A stretch of 27,067 bases of DNA, taken from the NCBI GenBank assembly GCA_964493945.1, contig CAZBQG010000020.1, forward strand, positions 1 to 27,067. Reading direction: 5' to 3'. This DNA comes from CAZBQG01 sp964493945 (GTDB taxonomy: Bacteria > Pseudomonadota > Alphaproteobacteria > Rhodospirillales > UBA2165). The position numbers were made by a program, and so were the translations under genes. Under the pieces are notes generated by a model, which ran no database searches, was not told the DNA's origin, and worked only from the letters and a program-made list of their open reading frames with translations. This document shows, one piece after another, positions 15,333-23,653 of the stretch. Positions within the stretch are counted from its first letter, which is position 1; every line of letters begins with the position of its first letter.

Positions 15333-16892
15333 GTGATTCTTGGAGATATTCCCCGGCGCAATGCCCACCGGTTTGGCGAGGCCATTGCCTTTGAAACCCA
15401 ATCCACAAGCCTGACCTGGTTCGCCTTCAACCATCGGGTCAATCTGTTGGCCCATGGGCTGACCGGGGCGGGATTGGTCAAATCCGACCGCATCGCCATC
15501 CTCTCAGCACCTTCCATCGAAGTGGCGGAAATCTATTTCGCGGCGGCCAAGCTGGGCCTGGTGATCGTACCCATCCATACCGGTCTGGTGGCCGCCGAAA
15601 TAGCCTATCTGCTGGATCTGGTGGATGCCAAGGCGATCCTGGTGGAGCCGGACTATATCGAGAATGTAGACGGAATTCTGGACGAAATCACCAGCATGGA
15701 AACCCGCATGGTGATCGGCCGTCATGAAGGCTATGGGTCTTACGCATCCCTGTTCAAGAACGGCAATACGGATGAGCCGGAGGCCGAAGTTTCCGCCACG
15801 GATATCTATGCCATCCGTTTCACCAGCGGCACAACGGGCTGGCCCAAGGGTTGCCCCAGCACCCATCAGGACTGGCTTTGGCGGTCCTTTACCTTCATGG
15901 CACATGTGGCTCATTCCCATGGGGACCGGGCGCTCCTCTTTACGCCCCTTTCGGTGGGTGTGGGATCATCCCTGCTTATGTCCTACAGCCTCATCGGCGC
16001 CCATCTCCACATCCAGCGCCGTTTCGATGTACCCGAAATCCTCCGGGTGATCGAAGAGCAACGCATCAACACATTTTTCCTGCCGGCCCCCAACCTGTTC
16101 GCCCGGCTGCTGGATGATTCCCATGTGGGTGAGGCGGACCTTTCCAGCATCCGCATCATCGGCTATGGCGGATCGGTGTTCCCCGTGCCCCTCATGCGCC
16201 GCGCGCTGGATCGTTTCCAATGCGATTTCTATGGCGTTTACGGCCATCTGGAGGCCGGCGGATTTTCCACCTATCTGATGCCCGAAGATCACTATCTGGA
16301 TGATTGGACCGGGGCGGAGCGCGAGATGCGTCTGCAACGGCTGCATTCCTGCGGGCGCGAGGCCATGCAGGCTGATGTGCGGGTAGTGGACGAAGACGGC
16401 AATTTCCTCCTCTCTGGCTCATCGGGTGAGATGATCGTGCGCACCGAGGGCATGATCACCCAATATTGGAAGAACCCGGAAGCCATCAAGGACTCATTGC
16501 GTAATGGCTGGTTCCATACGGGCGACGTGGCCTCCATCGATGAGGATGGCTACATTTTTATTTCAGACCGGCTCAAAGATGTGATCAAGACGGGCGGCAT
16601 GAATGTATCTTCCATAGAGATCGAAAATGTCTTGATGGAGCACGAAGACGTGGAGGAATCCGCCGCCGTCGGCATCCCCGATCCCCATTGGGGTGAGGCC
16701 ATCGTTGTCTATGTGGTGCGCCGGGGCGGCGAGGATATCGGTGAGGATGCGTTGATCGATTTCTGCCGGGAGCGGCTGGCCAAATACAAGGTTCCAAAGA
16801 AGGTGGTGTTCGCCACCGAATTGCCCATGAACAGCCATGGCAAGGTGCTCAAGCGTGAATTGCGCCAAACTTATGTGGATGGGATGACATAA
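15333..16892 (+). CDS. Acyl-CoA synthetase/ligase (class I adenylate-forming enzyme)
   Basis: A 519-residue AMP-forming CoA ligase with a full motif set: phosphate-binding TSGTTGWPKG (164-173), FYGVYGHLEAGG in the A5 region (His-Leu-Glu in place of the common Thr-Glu), WFHTGDVASIDEDGY, SDRLKDVIKTGGMNV in the hinge, and catalytic Lys504 in SHGKVLKREL. The start is the GTG at 15333, preceded by a run of G with AGGGGGG; no ATG is better placed. It is followed after four bases by the CoA-transferase alpha gene, so the acid activated here is probably processed by that enzyme. It is not closely similar to the ligase at 7906 and probably has a different substrate. Cytosolic. Confidence 0.9.
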   Translation: MILGDIPRRNAHRFGEAIAFETQSTSLTWFAFNHRVNLLAHGLTGAGLVKSDRIAILSAPSIEVAEIYFAAAKLGLVIVPIHTGLVAAEIAYLLDLVDAKAILVEPDYIENVDGILDEITSMETRMVIGRHEGYGSYASLFKNGNTDEPEAEVSATDIYAIRFTSGTTGWPKGCPSTHQDWLWRSFTFMAHVAHSHGDRALLFTPLSVGVGSSLLMSYSLIGAHLHIQRRFDVPEILRVIEEQRINTFFLPAPNLFARLLDDSHVGEADLSSIRIIGYGGSVFPVPLMRRALDRFQCDFYGVYGHLEAGGFSTYLMPEDHYLDDWTGAEREMRLQRLHSCGREAMQADVRVVDEDGNFLLSGSSGEMIVRTEGMITQYWKNPEAIKDSLRNGWFHTGDVASIDEDGYIFISDRLKDVIKTGGMNVSSIEIENVLMEHEDVEESAAVGIPDPHWGEAIVVYVVRRGGEDIGEDALIDFCRERLAKYKVPKKVVFATELPMNSHGKVLKRELRQTYVDGMT

Positions 16893-16896
16893 ACCA

Positions 16897-17781
16897 ATGC
16901 CGGAACGCACAAGCAAGCTCACCCTAATTGCCGACGCGCTGCCCCGCATCGCCGATGGCTCCAGGATCATAGTTGCGGGTGCGCATTTCAACAATGTGCC
17001 CATGGCCCTGGTGCGCCAGCTCATCCGCCAAAAGGTGCGGGATTTGGAACTGGTGCCCACGCCGTCCGCCGGATTGTGGGTCGATATGCTGGTCGCCGCG
17101 GGCGCCGTCGCCAAGGTGCATGTCTCTTATATCGGGCTGGAATTTCTTGGGCTGGCGCCCAATTTCCGCAAAGCCGCCGAATCCAAGTCCATAGATTTAA
17201 TCGAATCGGACGAGCCGACCATCTTCATGGGATTGCGCGCCGCCGCCTCCGGCCTGCCCTTTACCGCCCTGCCGCCGGTCCACAAGATGACCGATCTGCC
17301 CCGCGTCAATCCGGATATCTACAAGGAAACCCAAGACCCCTTCACCGGCGAAACCGTGATCGCCATTCCGCCCATCGCGCCCGATATTGCGCTCCTGCAT
17401 TTTGCCAGGGCCGATGTCTATGGCAACTGTGTCAGCCTGGGCGGGCGCCATATGGAAGACGTCATTGCCAAGGCATCAAAACGGACCATTATCAGTGCCG
17501 ATGAAATCGTGGGGCCGGACGAGATCGCCGGCGCGCCCCTGAATACAACGCTGCCCGGTGTGTTGGTGGAGGCCGTGGTCCATGCGCCCTACGGGGTCTA
17601 TCCGGGAACCTGCCCGGGGCTTTACGGGTATGACCGGGCCCATCTGGATGAATATTACGATCTGGCGCGCCAGGGCCGGACCGGGGAATATCTGGATCAA
17701 TATGTCCATGGCGCGGAAGATGACAGTGTGCTGTTGGACGCGGTTGGCGAAACCCGCCTTGCCGCTCTGGCCATCGGGTAG
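16897..17781 (+). CDS. Class I CoA-transferase-fold alpha subunit (GctA/IpdA-like)
   Basis: A 294-residue alpha subunit of the glutaconate CoA-transferase/IpdA type. It shows the N-terminal helix and VAGAHFNNVPMALVRQLIR, the GLxAAASGLPF segment after a SDE motif (Asp105, Glu106), and IPPIAPDIALLHFARADVYGN, where the family has a PLxADVALIHxxxADxxGN motif. In Mycobacterium IpdA a glutamate at about 105 (by my recollection of published work) is needed for ring-opening hydrolysis of a cyclic beta-keto acyl-CoA; Glu106 aligns with it by eye. The gene lies four bases after the ligase and 11 bases before the beta subunit, within one operon. The function could be transfer of CoA or hydrolytic C-C cleavage. 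Confidence 0.87.
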   Translation: MPERTSKLTLIADALPRIADGSRIIVAGAHFNNVPMALVRQLIRQKVRDLELVPTPSAGLWVDMLVAAGAVAKVHVSYIGLEFLGLAPNFRKAAESKSIDLIESDEPTIFMGLRAAASGLPFTALPPVHKMTDLPRVNPDIYKETQDPFTGETVIAIPPIAPDIALLHFARADVYGNCVSLGGRHMEDVIAKASKRTIISADEIVGPDEIAGAPLNTTLPGVLVEAVVHAPYGVYPGTCPGLYGYDRAHLDEYYDLARQGRTGEYLDQYVHGAEDDSVLLDAVGETRLAALAIG

Positions 17782-17792
17782 GGAGAGACGAG

Positions 17793-18569
17793 ATGGAATA
17801 TTCCGTTGCCGAACTGATGGCCGTTGCCCTTTCCAAGGAACTCCGCGACGATGATTTCGGCGCCGTCGGTGCCGCTTCCCAGATCCCCGCCTGCGCCATG
17901 CGCCTGGCCCAAAAGACCCATGCGCCAAATTTGTGGTTTCTCTATGGCGGCAGCGGCGCGATCAATTCCAAATCAAGCATGTTGTTGGAATCGGCCGCCG
18001 ATTACCGCAATCTGGAAGGGGCTGAATACCGCGCACCATTGGCCGATATCATCGATTTTGAATTCACCGGCAGATTCTCTCTGGTCTTTTTCGGCGGCAT
18101 GCAGATCGACCGCTACGGCAATGTGAATATGGTCTGTATCGGTGATTATGGCGAACCCAAGGTGCGGGGCCCCGGCAATGTGGGGCTGGTCTTTACCGGC
18201 GCCGTGCAGCGGGTTTTGCTTTATGTGCAGCATCATGACCCCAGGTTGTTCATCGAAAAAGTCGATTTCGTCAGCGGCCCCGGCCATCCCAGTGATCCGG
18301 AAATCCTCGCCAACCGCCCCAACTGGGCGACGGGCCCGCAGGTCTGCGTCACGCCCCTGGCGGTCATGGATTTCAACACCCCCGATCAGCGCATGCGCCT
18401 GCGTTCGGTCCATCCCGGCCACACGGTGGATGAGGCGCGGGAAAAAACCGGCTTTGATCTGGTGTGCGATGGCGACATTCCCGAAACGCCCGGGCCGACG
18501 GACGAAGAGCTGCGCATCATCCGCGAAGAAATCGACACGGACGGGGTTTTGCCGGGGCTTATCCCCTAA
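17793..18569 (+). CDS. Class I CoA-transferase-fold beta subunit (GctB/IpdB-like)
   Basis: A 258-residue beta subunit partnering the preceding gene; FGGMQIDRYGNVNMVCIGDY, RGPGNVG, and the C-terminal EKTGFDLVCDGDIPETPGPT match GctB/IpdB. In GctB the CoA-accepting glutamate (Glu54) sits in VESG. Here the aligned segment is LYGGSGAIN (50-58), so Gly appears to replace the Glu. Without that residue ordinary ping-pong CoA transfer is unlikely, and a hydrolase like IpdAB is the better guess. GGGAGAG precedes the ATG. The stop (TAA) overlaps the convergent TRAP permease stop by four bases, leaving no space for a terminator. Confidence 0.87.
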   Translation: MEYSVAELMAVALSKELRDDDFGAVGAASQIPACAMRLAQKTHAPNLWFLYGGSGAINSKSSMLLESAADYRNLEGAEYRAPLADIIDFEFTGRFSLVFFGGMQIDRYGNVNMVCIGDYGEPKVRGPGNVGLVFTGAVQRVLLYVQHHDPRLFIEKVDFVSGPGHPSDPEILANRPNWATGPQVCVTPLAVMDFNTPDQRMRLRSVHPGHTVDEAREKTGFDLVCDGDIPETPGPTDEELRIIREEIDTDGVLPGLIP

Positions 18570-19885
18570 ACATTACCCATGGCCATACCCATTGCGACGG
18601 GCAACCAAAGCGTGATGACCGGGAACAATACGATAATGGCCAAGCGTACCAGATCGGCCATCAGGAAAGGCACGATCCCCTTGAAGATAGTCTGCAGGGG
18701 AATGGTCTTGGCCACCCCGAACAGGACAAACACATTCATCCCGATGGGCGGCGTGATCATGCCGATCTCGATCACCATGACCAGCACGATCCCCCACCAG
18801 ATCGGATCATAGCCAAGCCCGGTGACCAGGGGATAGACAAAGGGCATGGTGATCACCATGGCCGCGATGGTGTCGAAAATGCTGCCCAGGATAAGATAGG
18901 CGATCATCAAAATTCCAATGATCACCAGAGGCGGAAGATGCATGTCGACGATGGCGGTAACCAGGGCATCGGGCATCTTGGAGGTGGTAATAAAATAGGT
19001 GAAGATCGAGGCGCCCGAAATGATCAGATAGATCATGGCCGTGTTGGAGGCAGTTTCCTTGAGCACCAGCCAGAAAGATTCCACGTTCAATTTTCCGCGC
19101 CCGACAGTGAACAGGAAGGCCAGCCCGGCGCCCAGAGCGGCTGCCTCTGTTACGGTGAACACGCCGCCATAAATACCGCCGATCACGGCCACCAGGAGGA
19201 GCATCACCCCCCAGCTTTGGCGGACCACCTGCCAGCGTTCGGACCAGGGCATGCGTTCCCCGGCCGGCCCCGCCGCGGGATTGACGCGGACGACAATCGC
19301 GATAGCGACGAAATGAAAGGCGACGGCGATCAGACCCGGAATAATCGCCGCGATAAACAGCGTTATGACGAATTGTTCGGCCAGGAAAGCATAGATGACC
19401 ATGATCACCGAAGGTGGGATCAGCATCCCCAAAGTACCGCCGGCGGCGATGGAGCCGCTGGCCAGGGTCTGGGAATAATTGCGCTTGAGCATTTCCGGCA
19501 AGGCGACCCGGCCCATGGTCGCCGCCGTCGCTAACGATGATCCGCAGACCGCGCCGAAACCGGCACAGCCGCCGATGGTGGCCAAGGCCAGCCCGCCCCG
19601 GCGGTGTCCGACCAGGGCATAGGCCAGGCGGTAGATATCGGCCGACAGGCCGCTGACGCCGGCAAAGCTTCCCATCAGCAGAAACAGCGGGATCACCGCC
19701 AGATCAAGATTGGAAATGACGCCGATGGGCTCGGTGGCGAAGAGGGTGGCCGCCGGTCCGAAACCGCCCAGGAAACCAAAGCCGAAGAAACCGGCCACCG
19801 CCATGGCGATGCCGATGGGAATATGCAGCCCGATCAGCACGATCATGCCGATCAGCCCCAGGGTTGCCAGGAGGATGGGATCCAT
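18566..19885 (-). CDS. dctM: TRAP transporter large permease (DctM family)
   Basis: A 439-residue inner-membrane protein with a dozen or so hydrophobic segments throughout. It starts with a membrane helix (LLATLGLIGMIVLIGLHIPI) and contains GxCAGFGAVCGSSLATAATMGRVALPEM and GTLGMLIPPSVIMVIYA, both typical of DctM. It forms the ion-coupled translocation channel of the TRAP system. GAGGAG just before the ATG overlaps the stop of the small permease gene, six bases upstream, so translation is coupled. It is the last gene of the TRAP operon. Confidence 0.93.
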   Translation of the reverse strand: MDPILLATLGLIGMIVLIGLHIPIGIAMAVAGFFGFGFLGGFGPAATLFATEPIGVISNLDLAVIPLFLLMGSFAGVSGLSADIYRLAYALVGHRRGGLALATIGGCAGFGAVCGSSLATAATMGRVALPEMLKRNYSQTLASGSIAAGGTLGMLIPPSVIMVIYAFLAEQFVITLFIAAIIPGLIAVAFHFVAIAIVVRVNPAAGPAGERMPWSERWQVVRQSWGVMLLLVAVIGGIYGGVFTVTEAAALGAGLAFLFTVGRGKLNVESFWLVLKETASNTAMIYLIISGASIFTYFITTSKMPDALVTAIVDMHLPPLVIIGILMIAYLILGSIFDTIAAMVITMPFVYPLVTGLGYDPIWWGIVLVMVIEIGMITPPIGMNVFVLFGVAKTIPLQTIFKGIVPFLMADLVRLAIIVLFPVITLWLPVAMGMAMGNV

Positions 19886-19891
19886 TGCTCC

Positions 19892-20431
19892 TCAATGCCC
19901 CGCGTCGACGCCGTGGTGGCTGGTGGGCGGCAGGGCGCTTTCCCGGCCCAGCACGGCGCGCAAATGGTGGTACAAAATCAGCCCCTGGACCGGGATGCAA
20001 ATCAGCATGAACAGGGTGGTGACGACCCACCAGGGCGTCACCGCCCAGCCCAACAGCCAGGTGGTCTCGCCGGCCTCCTTGAGCTCCAACACATAGAGGA
20101 TGAACTGCCAGCCGAGCACCAGAAAGAAAAACGATGTGGCCACATGACCCAGCAGATCAAGCCAGAGCCGGGCTCGGGGCCCCAGCCAGTTGCCGAGAAA
20201 TTCGATGGTAATATGATGGCGGTCGGTCAGGGCCATGGGGAAGAAAGACGCGATGGAAATAGCCACCACCAGCCGGGAGATTTCGGCCACCCCATCCACC
20301 GGGCTGTTGAACAGCCAGCGCAGCAAAACATCACCAATGGTGACCAGGGCAACCACCACCAGCCCGATCAAGCCGATCAAGGCCAGATAGCGGCTTCCCC
20401 AGCCATTTTCCTGGTCAAGTTTGAGTGCCAC
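19892..20431 (-). CDS. dctQ: TRAP transporter small permease (DctQ family)
   Basis: A 179-residue inner-membrane protein with four hydrophobic segments (about 16-36, 50-68, 91-112, 128-152) and the DctQ-type VVALVTIGDVLLRWLFN and WxxTIEFLGNWL features. It is the small membrane subunit between binding protein and large permease. The start is a GTG at 20431; an in-frame TGA two codons upstream rules out an earlier start. It is 21 bases after the binding-protein gene. Confidence 0.88.
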   Translation of the reverse strand: MALKLDQENGWGSRYLALIGLIGLVVVALVTIGDVLLRWLFNSPVDGVAEISRLVVAISIASFFPMALTDRHHITIEFLGNWLGPRARLWLDLLGHVATSFFFLVLGWQFILYVLELKEAGETTWLLGWAVTPWWVVTTLFMLICIPVQGLILYHHLRAVLGRESALPPTSHHGVDAGH

Positions 20432-20452
20432 TTTTCAGATAAACCCGGGTGC

Positions 20453-21466
20453 TTACTTTTTCCGGATTTTGGCCAATTCCTCTCGCAGCGCGGACAGCAG
20501 GACCTTGCCCTTGGGGTGTTTCCCGACCCACTGGTTGATCACCGGATTGACCGTCGCATCCCATTTTTTCTTGGCCGCCACATTCAGGTCGATAAAGGTG
20601 TGACCCTTGGTTTTGCGGGCTTTGGCCTCAAGCACCTGATTTGATTTGAGATTGACCTTGGCGAAATTTTTGACCAGTGCCAGGCCGCTTTGCGCCTCAA
20701 AGGCTGCGCGCGCGTCGGCGGGCAGGGCGTCGAAGCGCTTCTTGCTCATGATCGCGGCGATGGGAACGGTGCCCAGCAATCCCATATAGTGGTACTTGGC
20801 CACGTCAATGATGCGGAAGGTATAGGCCACGGTCCAGTCAGAGGCTGAACCCTGGATGACGCCCTTGGAAATATTCTGGGCGACGGCGGGAATGGGCATG
20901 CCCACCGGAATGGCACCCAGCGCCCTGATGGTCGCCCCGGCCACCGGTCCACCGGCGCGCAGCTTCTTGCCGCGCAAATCCGCGATGCTCTTGATCGGAG
21001 CCTTGGTGTGAACGGTGTAGGGATCGGTGGTCACCAGCATGAAGACCTTGAATTTGTCATAACCGCGTAGCAGGCCTCTGGAAAAAAGTCCCCAGATGGC
21101 GAAGCTGGATTCAGAAGTATCCTTGACGATGCCGGGAAGTTCCATGACCGCGTTATCGGGAAACCGGCCCGGCGTATAAGACGGCACGATAAAGGCCACA
21201 TCAGCCACTCCGTCCAGCGCCAGTTTGACCTGGGCCCTGGGATTGCGCCCAAGCGCGCCACCCGGGAAAGTGCTTATATCCACCGTACCCTTGGAAGCGT
21301 TGGAAACTCTTTTCGTCCAAGGCTTCAGAACTTTTGAATAAGTGGGGGATTTGGGGCCGCCGAAATAGGCCATTTTGAGGTTAAGGGGTTTGGCATTGGC
21401 GTCGGTGGTGGCGGTGGCTGAAAATGCGGCCAGCGCAACACCCAGTACGGCTAATCTCGCAATCAT
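20453..21466 (-). CDS. dctP: TRAP transporter periplasmic solute-binding protein (DctP/TAXI-type family)
   Basis: A 337-residue secreted binding protein with a signal peptide ending near DANA (Ala25). The mature protein shows LNLKMAYFGGP, FPGGALGRN, LALDGVADVAFIVPSYTPGRF, and ADLRGKKLRAGGPVAGATIRALGAIPVGMP, a DctP pattern in which Arg in LRAGG is the usual carboxylate-binding residue. The ligand is therefore probably an organic acid. The start at 21466 has GGGAGG five bases upstream; the longer open frame to 21679 would destroy the signal peptide. It is the first gene of the TRAP operon and divergent from the alpha/beta hydrolase. Confidence 0.92.
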   Translation of the reverse strand: MIARLAVLGVALAAFSATATTDANAKPLNLKMAYFGGPKSPTYSKVLKPWTKRVSNASKGTVDISTFPGGALGRNPRAQVKLALDGVADVAFIVPSYTPGRFPDNAVMELPGIVKDTSESSFAIWGLFSRGLLRGYDKFKVFMLVTTDPYTVHTKAPIKSIADLRGKKLRAGGPVAGATIRALGAIPVGMPIPAVAQNISKGVIQGSASDWTVAYTFRIIDVAKYHYMGLLGTVPIAAIMSKKRFDALPADARAAFEAQSGLALVKNFAKVNLKSNQVLEAKARKTKGHTFIDLNVAAKKKWDATVNPVINQWVGKHPKGKVLLSALREELAKIRKK

Positions 21467-21492
21467 TTCGTCCTCCCAGAACGGTTTATGAC

Positions 21493-21524
21493 CCAATAAT
21501 TTCAATTGGTCTGGTGCCAATATA
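21493..21524. promoter_or_regulatory. Alternating CCAAT/ATTGG half-site array in the TRAP-hydrolase gap
   Basis: CCAAT (21493-21497), ATTGG (21505-21509) and CCAAT (21517-21521) recur every 12 bases in alternating orientation, giving two overlapping inverted repeats with 7-base spacers. On the minus strand, TATATT (complement of 21519-21524) with TTGCAC 18 bases upstream is a candidate promoter for the TRAP genes, and the third half-site overlaps its -10. A repressor there would block TRAP transcription. No regulator gene is adjacent. Confidence 0.5.
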
Positions 21525-21605
21525 AGCGGTGGGTGTTCATTTGTGCAACTTGGTATTACTCTTTTGCCGGGGAATCCCCTGAACCAATAGAAGGAAGCAA
21601 AAGAC

Positions 21606-22841
21606 ATGCCCGATAAAGTAGATGGCCGCATGAAGCGCTGGGCCGAGCAGCGCTGGATTCTGGATGCGGTGATCAGCACCGTTGGCGTCGAGTGGGATCA
21701 GGGGCGCCTGGGTTATATGAGCGCGCCCGGCGGCCCGGAGGCGGGGCCCGAATTCCGGGCGGTGGGCGCGCGCATCAAGCGGGTGGCCGATTTCGTCCGA
21801 GAATTTTCAGCCGCCGCCAGGCGCCGTGAGGCGAAAGCCCAGAAGTTCGAGGAAGCCGGCCGGCTGGTCGCGGCGCGCGAAAGCTACATGATCGCCGCCC
21901 TTCATTGGGCGACGGCGCGCTGGCCGATCTTCGAAAAGACCCAGGTCCTTGAAGATCTGGAGGACGACATGAACCGTTGCTATGCCAAATATGCGGGCCT
22001 GGCGGATCATCCGGTGGAAATCGTGCGCATCCCCTTTGAGGGCAAGGAGCTTCCGGCCTATCTGCATCTGCCCCACGAACCCGCGCCGGGCGAAACTTTC
22101 CCCTGTGTAGTGAACATCCCGGGCATGGATTCATGCAAGGAAAGCGGCGTCATGATGTATGGGGATGCCTATTTGCAACGCGGCATCGCGGTGCTCAGCA
22201 TCGACGGGCCGGGTCAGGCGGAAAGCGTTACGCTGGGTATTTTCGTCACCCAGACCAACCATATGGACGCGGCGGAAGCGACCATCGGCTGGCTCCAAGC
22301 GCACCCGGCTATCGACAATGACAAATTGCTGGTCCGGGGCACCAGCTTCGGCACCTTTTGGGGATTGCAATGGGCTTCGCGCCTGGGTGACAGGATCAAG
22401 GGTGTGGCCGTCTCGGGCGTTTGCCACGAGCCCGGCTGCGACACCATTTTCAATATGGCCTCGCCATCCTTCAAGCTCCGCTTCATGTTTATGTCCGATT
22501 ACGAAGACGAAGATGAATTCGACAAATTCGCCGCCGGCATGGATTTGCGCTCTCAGGTCCCGGACATCACCTGTCCCGTGCTTATCGTTGCCGGATCGGA
22601 AGATCAGCTCAGCCCGGTCGAGAACAGCTATGAAGTGTTTGATTGCATAAAGGCGCCCAAGGAAATTCTGGTCTATGAAGGGGCCAATCATTCGGTGGCC
22701 GCCGCGCCCTCACCGGTGATGGGTGAAAATCCCAGGGTCTATCTGGCAGACTGGCTGGCCGCCAGGCTCGACGGCCCCCCCGCTAAAGACCTCAAATCCT
22801 ATGTGGACAGCACGGGAAGAAGGACGGAAACGGATGCCTAG
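21606..22841 (+). CDS. Alpha/beta hydrolase, FrsA/C-C hydrolase-like
   Basis: A 411-residue protein with a helical N-terminal cap (about 1-130) followed by an alpha/beta hydrolase domain: oxyanion region NIPGMDSCKE, nucleophile Ser247 in RGTSFGTFWG, Asp333 in AGSEDQLSP and His362 in EGANHS. The size, N-terminal cap and core resemble 2,6-dihydroxypseudooxynicotine hydrolase, a C-C bond-cleaving enzyme, and FrsA-type proteins. Hydrolysis of a beta-diketone or ester from aromatic breakdown would fit the neighbourhood, but the substrate is not known. AGGAAG lies before the ATG. It is divergent from the TRAP operon and followed 15 bases later by the broken MscS gene. Confidence 0.85.
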   Translation: MPDKVDGRMKRWAEQRWILDAVISTVGVEWDQGRLGYMSAPGGPEAGPEFRAVGARIKRVADFVREFSAAARRREAKAQKFEEAGRLVAARESYMIAALHWATARWPIFEKTQVLEDLEDDMNRCYAKYAGLADHPVEIVRIPFEGKELPAYLHLPHEPAPGETFPCVVNIPGMDSCKESGVMMYGDAYLQRGIAVLSIDGPGQAESVTLGIFVTQTNHMDAAEATIGWLQAHPAIDNDKLLVRGTSFGTFWGLQWASRLGDRIKGVAVSGVCHEPGCDTIFNMASPSFKLRFMFMSDYEDEDEFDKFAAGMDLRSQVPDITCPVLIVAGSEDQLSPVENSYEVFDCIKAPKEILVYEGANHSVAAAPSPVMGENPRVYLADWLAARLDGPPAKDLKSYVDSTGRRTETDA

Positions 22842-22856
22842 GACAGGATAGAAGCC

Positions 22857-23610
22857 ATGCAAAAAGAATTGGAAGCGGCCAGCAAGCTGGTCGACACGCT
22901 GGTCGAATTTTCCATCACCTACGGGTTTCAGATTCTTGGCGCGCTTTTGTTTCTGTTCATCGGCCTCAAGCTGGCCGGCTGGTCGGGGCGAAAGGTGTTG
23001 GGGCTGATCGCAGCCCGCAATGTGGATGCGGCCCTGTCGCGCCTACTCGGTAATCTGGGCAAACTGTTGGTGATTGTTTTCGTGATGATCATCACGCTGG
23101 GCAATTTCGGCATCTCCATCGCACCCCTGATTGCGCTGGCGGGCGCCGCCGCCTTTGGCGCGACCATGGCCCTGCAGGGGCCTTTGTCCAATTACGGGGC
23201 CGGCTTCGCCATCCTGATTGGCGAAGACAAGGAACGGATCGTCGTTCTCAACAAGGGAATCGTCGGTGAGGTGATCGTCAATTCCCGCCAAAAACCGATC
23301 GTCGAGACCCGCCTGCCATCGGCGGCGCCAAGGATGCGGGCCGGGCCGTCGAGCTGCTGCGGGGAGTCCTGGAAAGTGCGCCGGAAGTGGGGGACGAGCC
23401 CACACCACAAATAGGCATCTATGATTTCACCTATGGCGGTGCCGTCGTGGGAATGCGGTTCTGGGTTGATTCCAAGCGCTATTACCAGCACCGTTACGCC
23501 GTCAATATGGCGCTCATGAAAGCGCTGGGGGATGAGGGGATTGAGTTGCTGGCGCCACCGGCAGGGCTATCCCGGCGCCTTCGCTCACCGCGGACACGGA
23601 AATCGCGTAA
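22857..23610 (+). pseudogene. Mechanosensitive ion channel (MscS family), decayed
   Basis: The N-terminal half has a membrane helix (FQILGALLFLFIGLKLAG) and the pore-lining MscS helix ALAGAAAFGATMALQGPLSNYGAGFAILI. The expected beta-domain opening (a RPFxVGDxI and GxVxxI stretch, about 30 residues) is missing: ILI jumps straight to GEDKERIVVLNKGIVGEVIVNSRQ. A base is then lost near 23315 (CTGCC where CTGGCC is expected), after which the true sequence continues in another frame (AIGGAKDAGRAVELLRGVLE, then YYQHRYAVNMALMKAL). The original stop is not in that frame; a TAA at 23608-23610 in the third frame is plausible. Unshifted translation ends at 23414. Two or three lesions make a real pseudogene more likely than one sequencing error. 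Confidence 0.8.
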
Positions 23611-23653
23611 GTTGGCGGAGAGGTGTTTTGAGTACAAAAAAAAGGAGGCTCCG

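Noticed and set aside
14000..15517. Long minus-strand open frame opposite the Rieske oxygenase and ligase start
   Set aside because: It is antisense to a gene with clear Rieske and iron-site motifs, and its translation shows only low-complexity, His- and Gly-rich sequence typical of the opposite strand of GC-rich genes.
18464..20644. Two long plus-strand open frames opposite the TRAP permease genes
   Set aside because: The translations are dominated by His, Asp, Gln and Gly, the mirror of hydrophobic codons on the real strand, and match no family.
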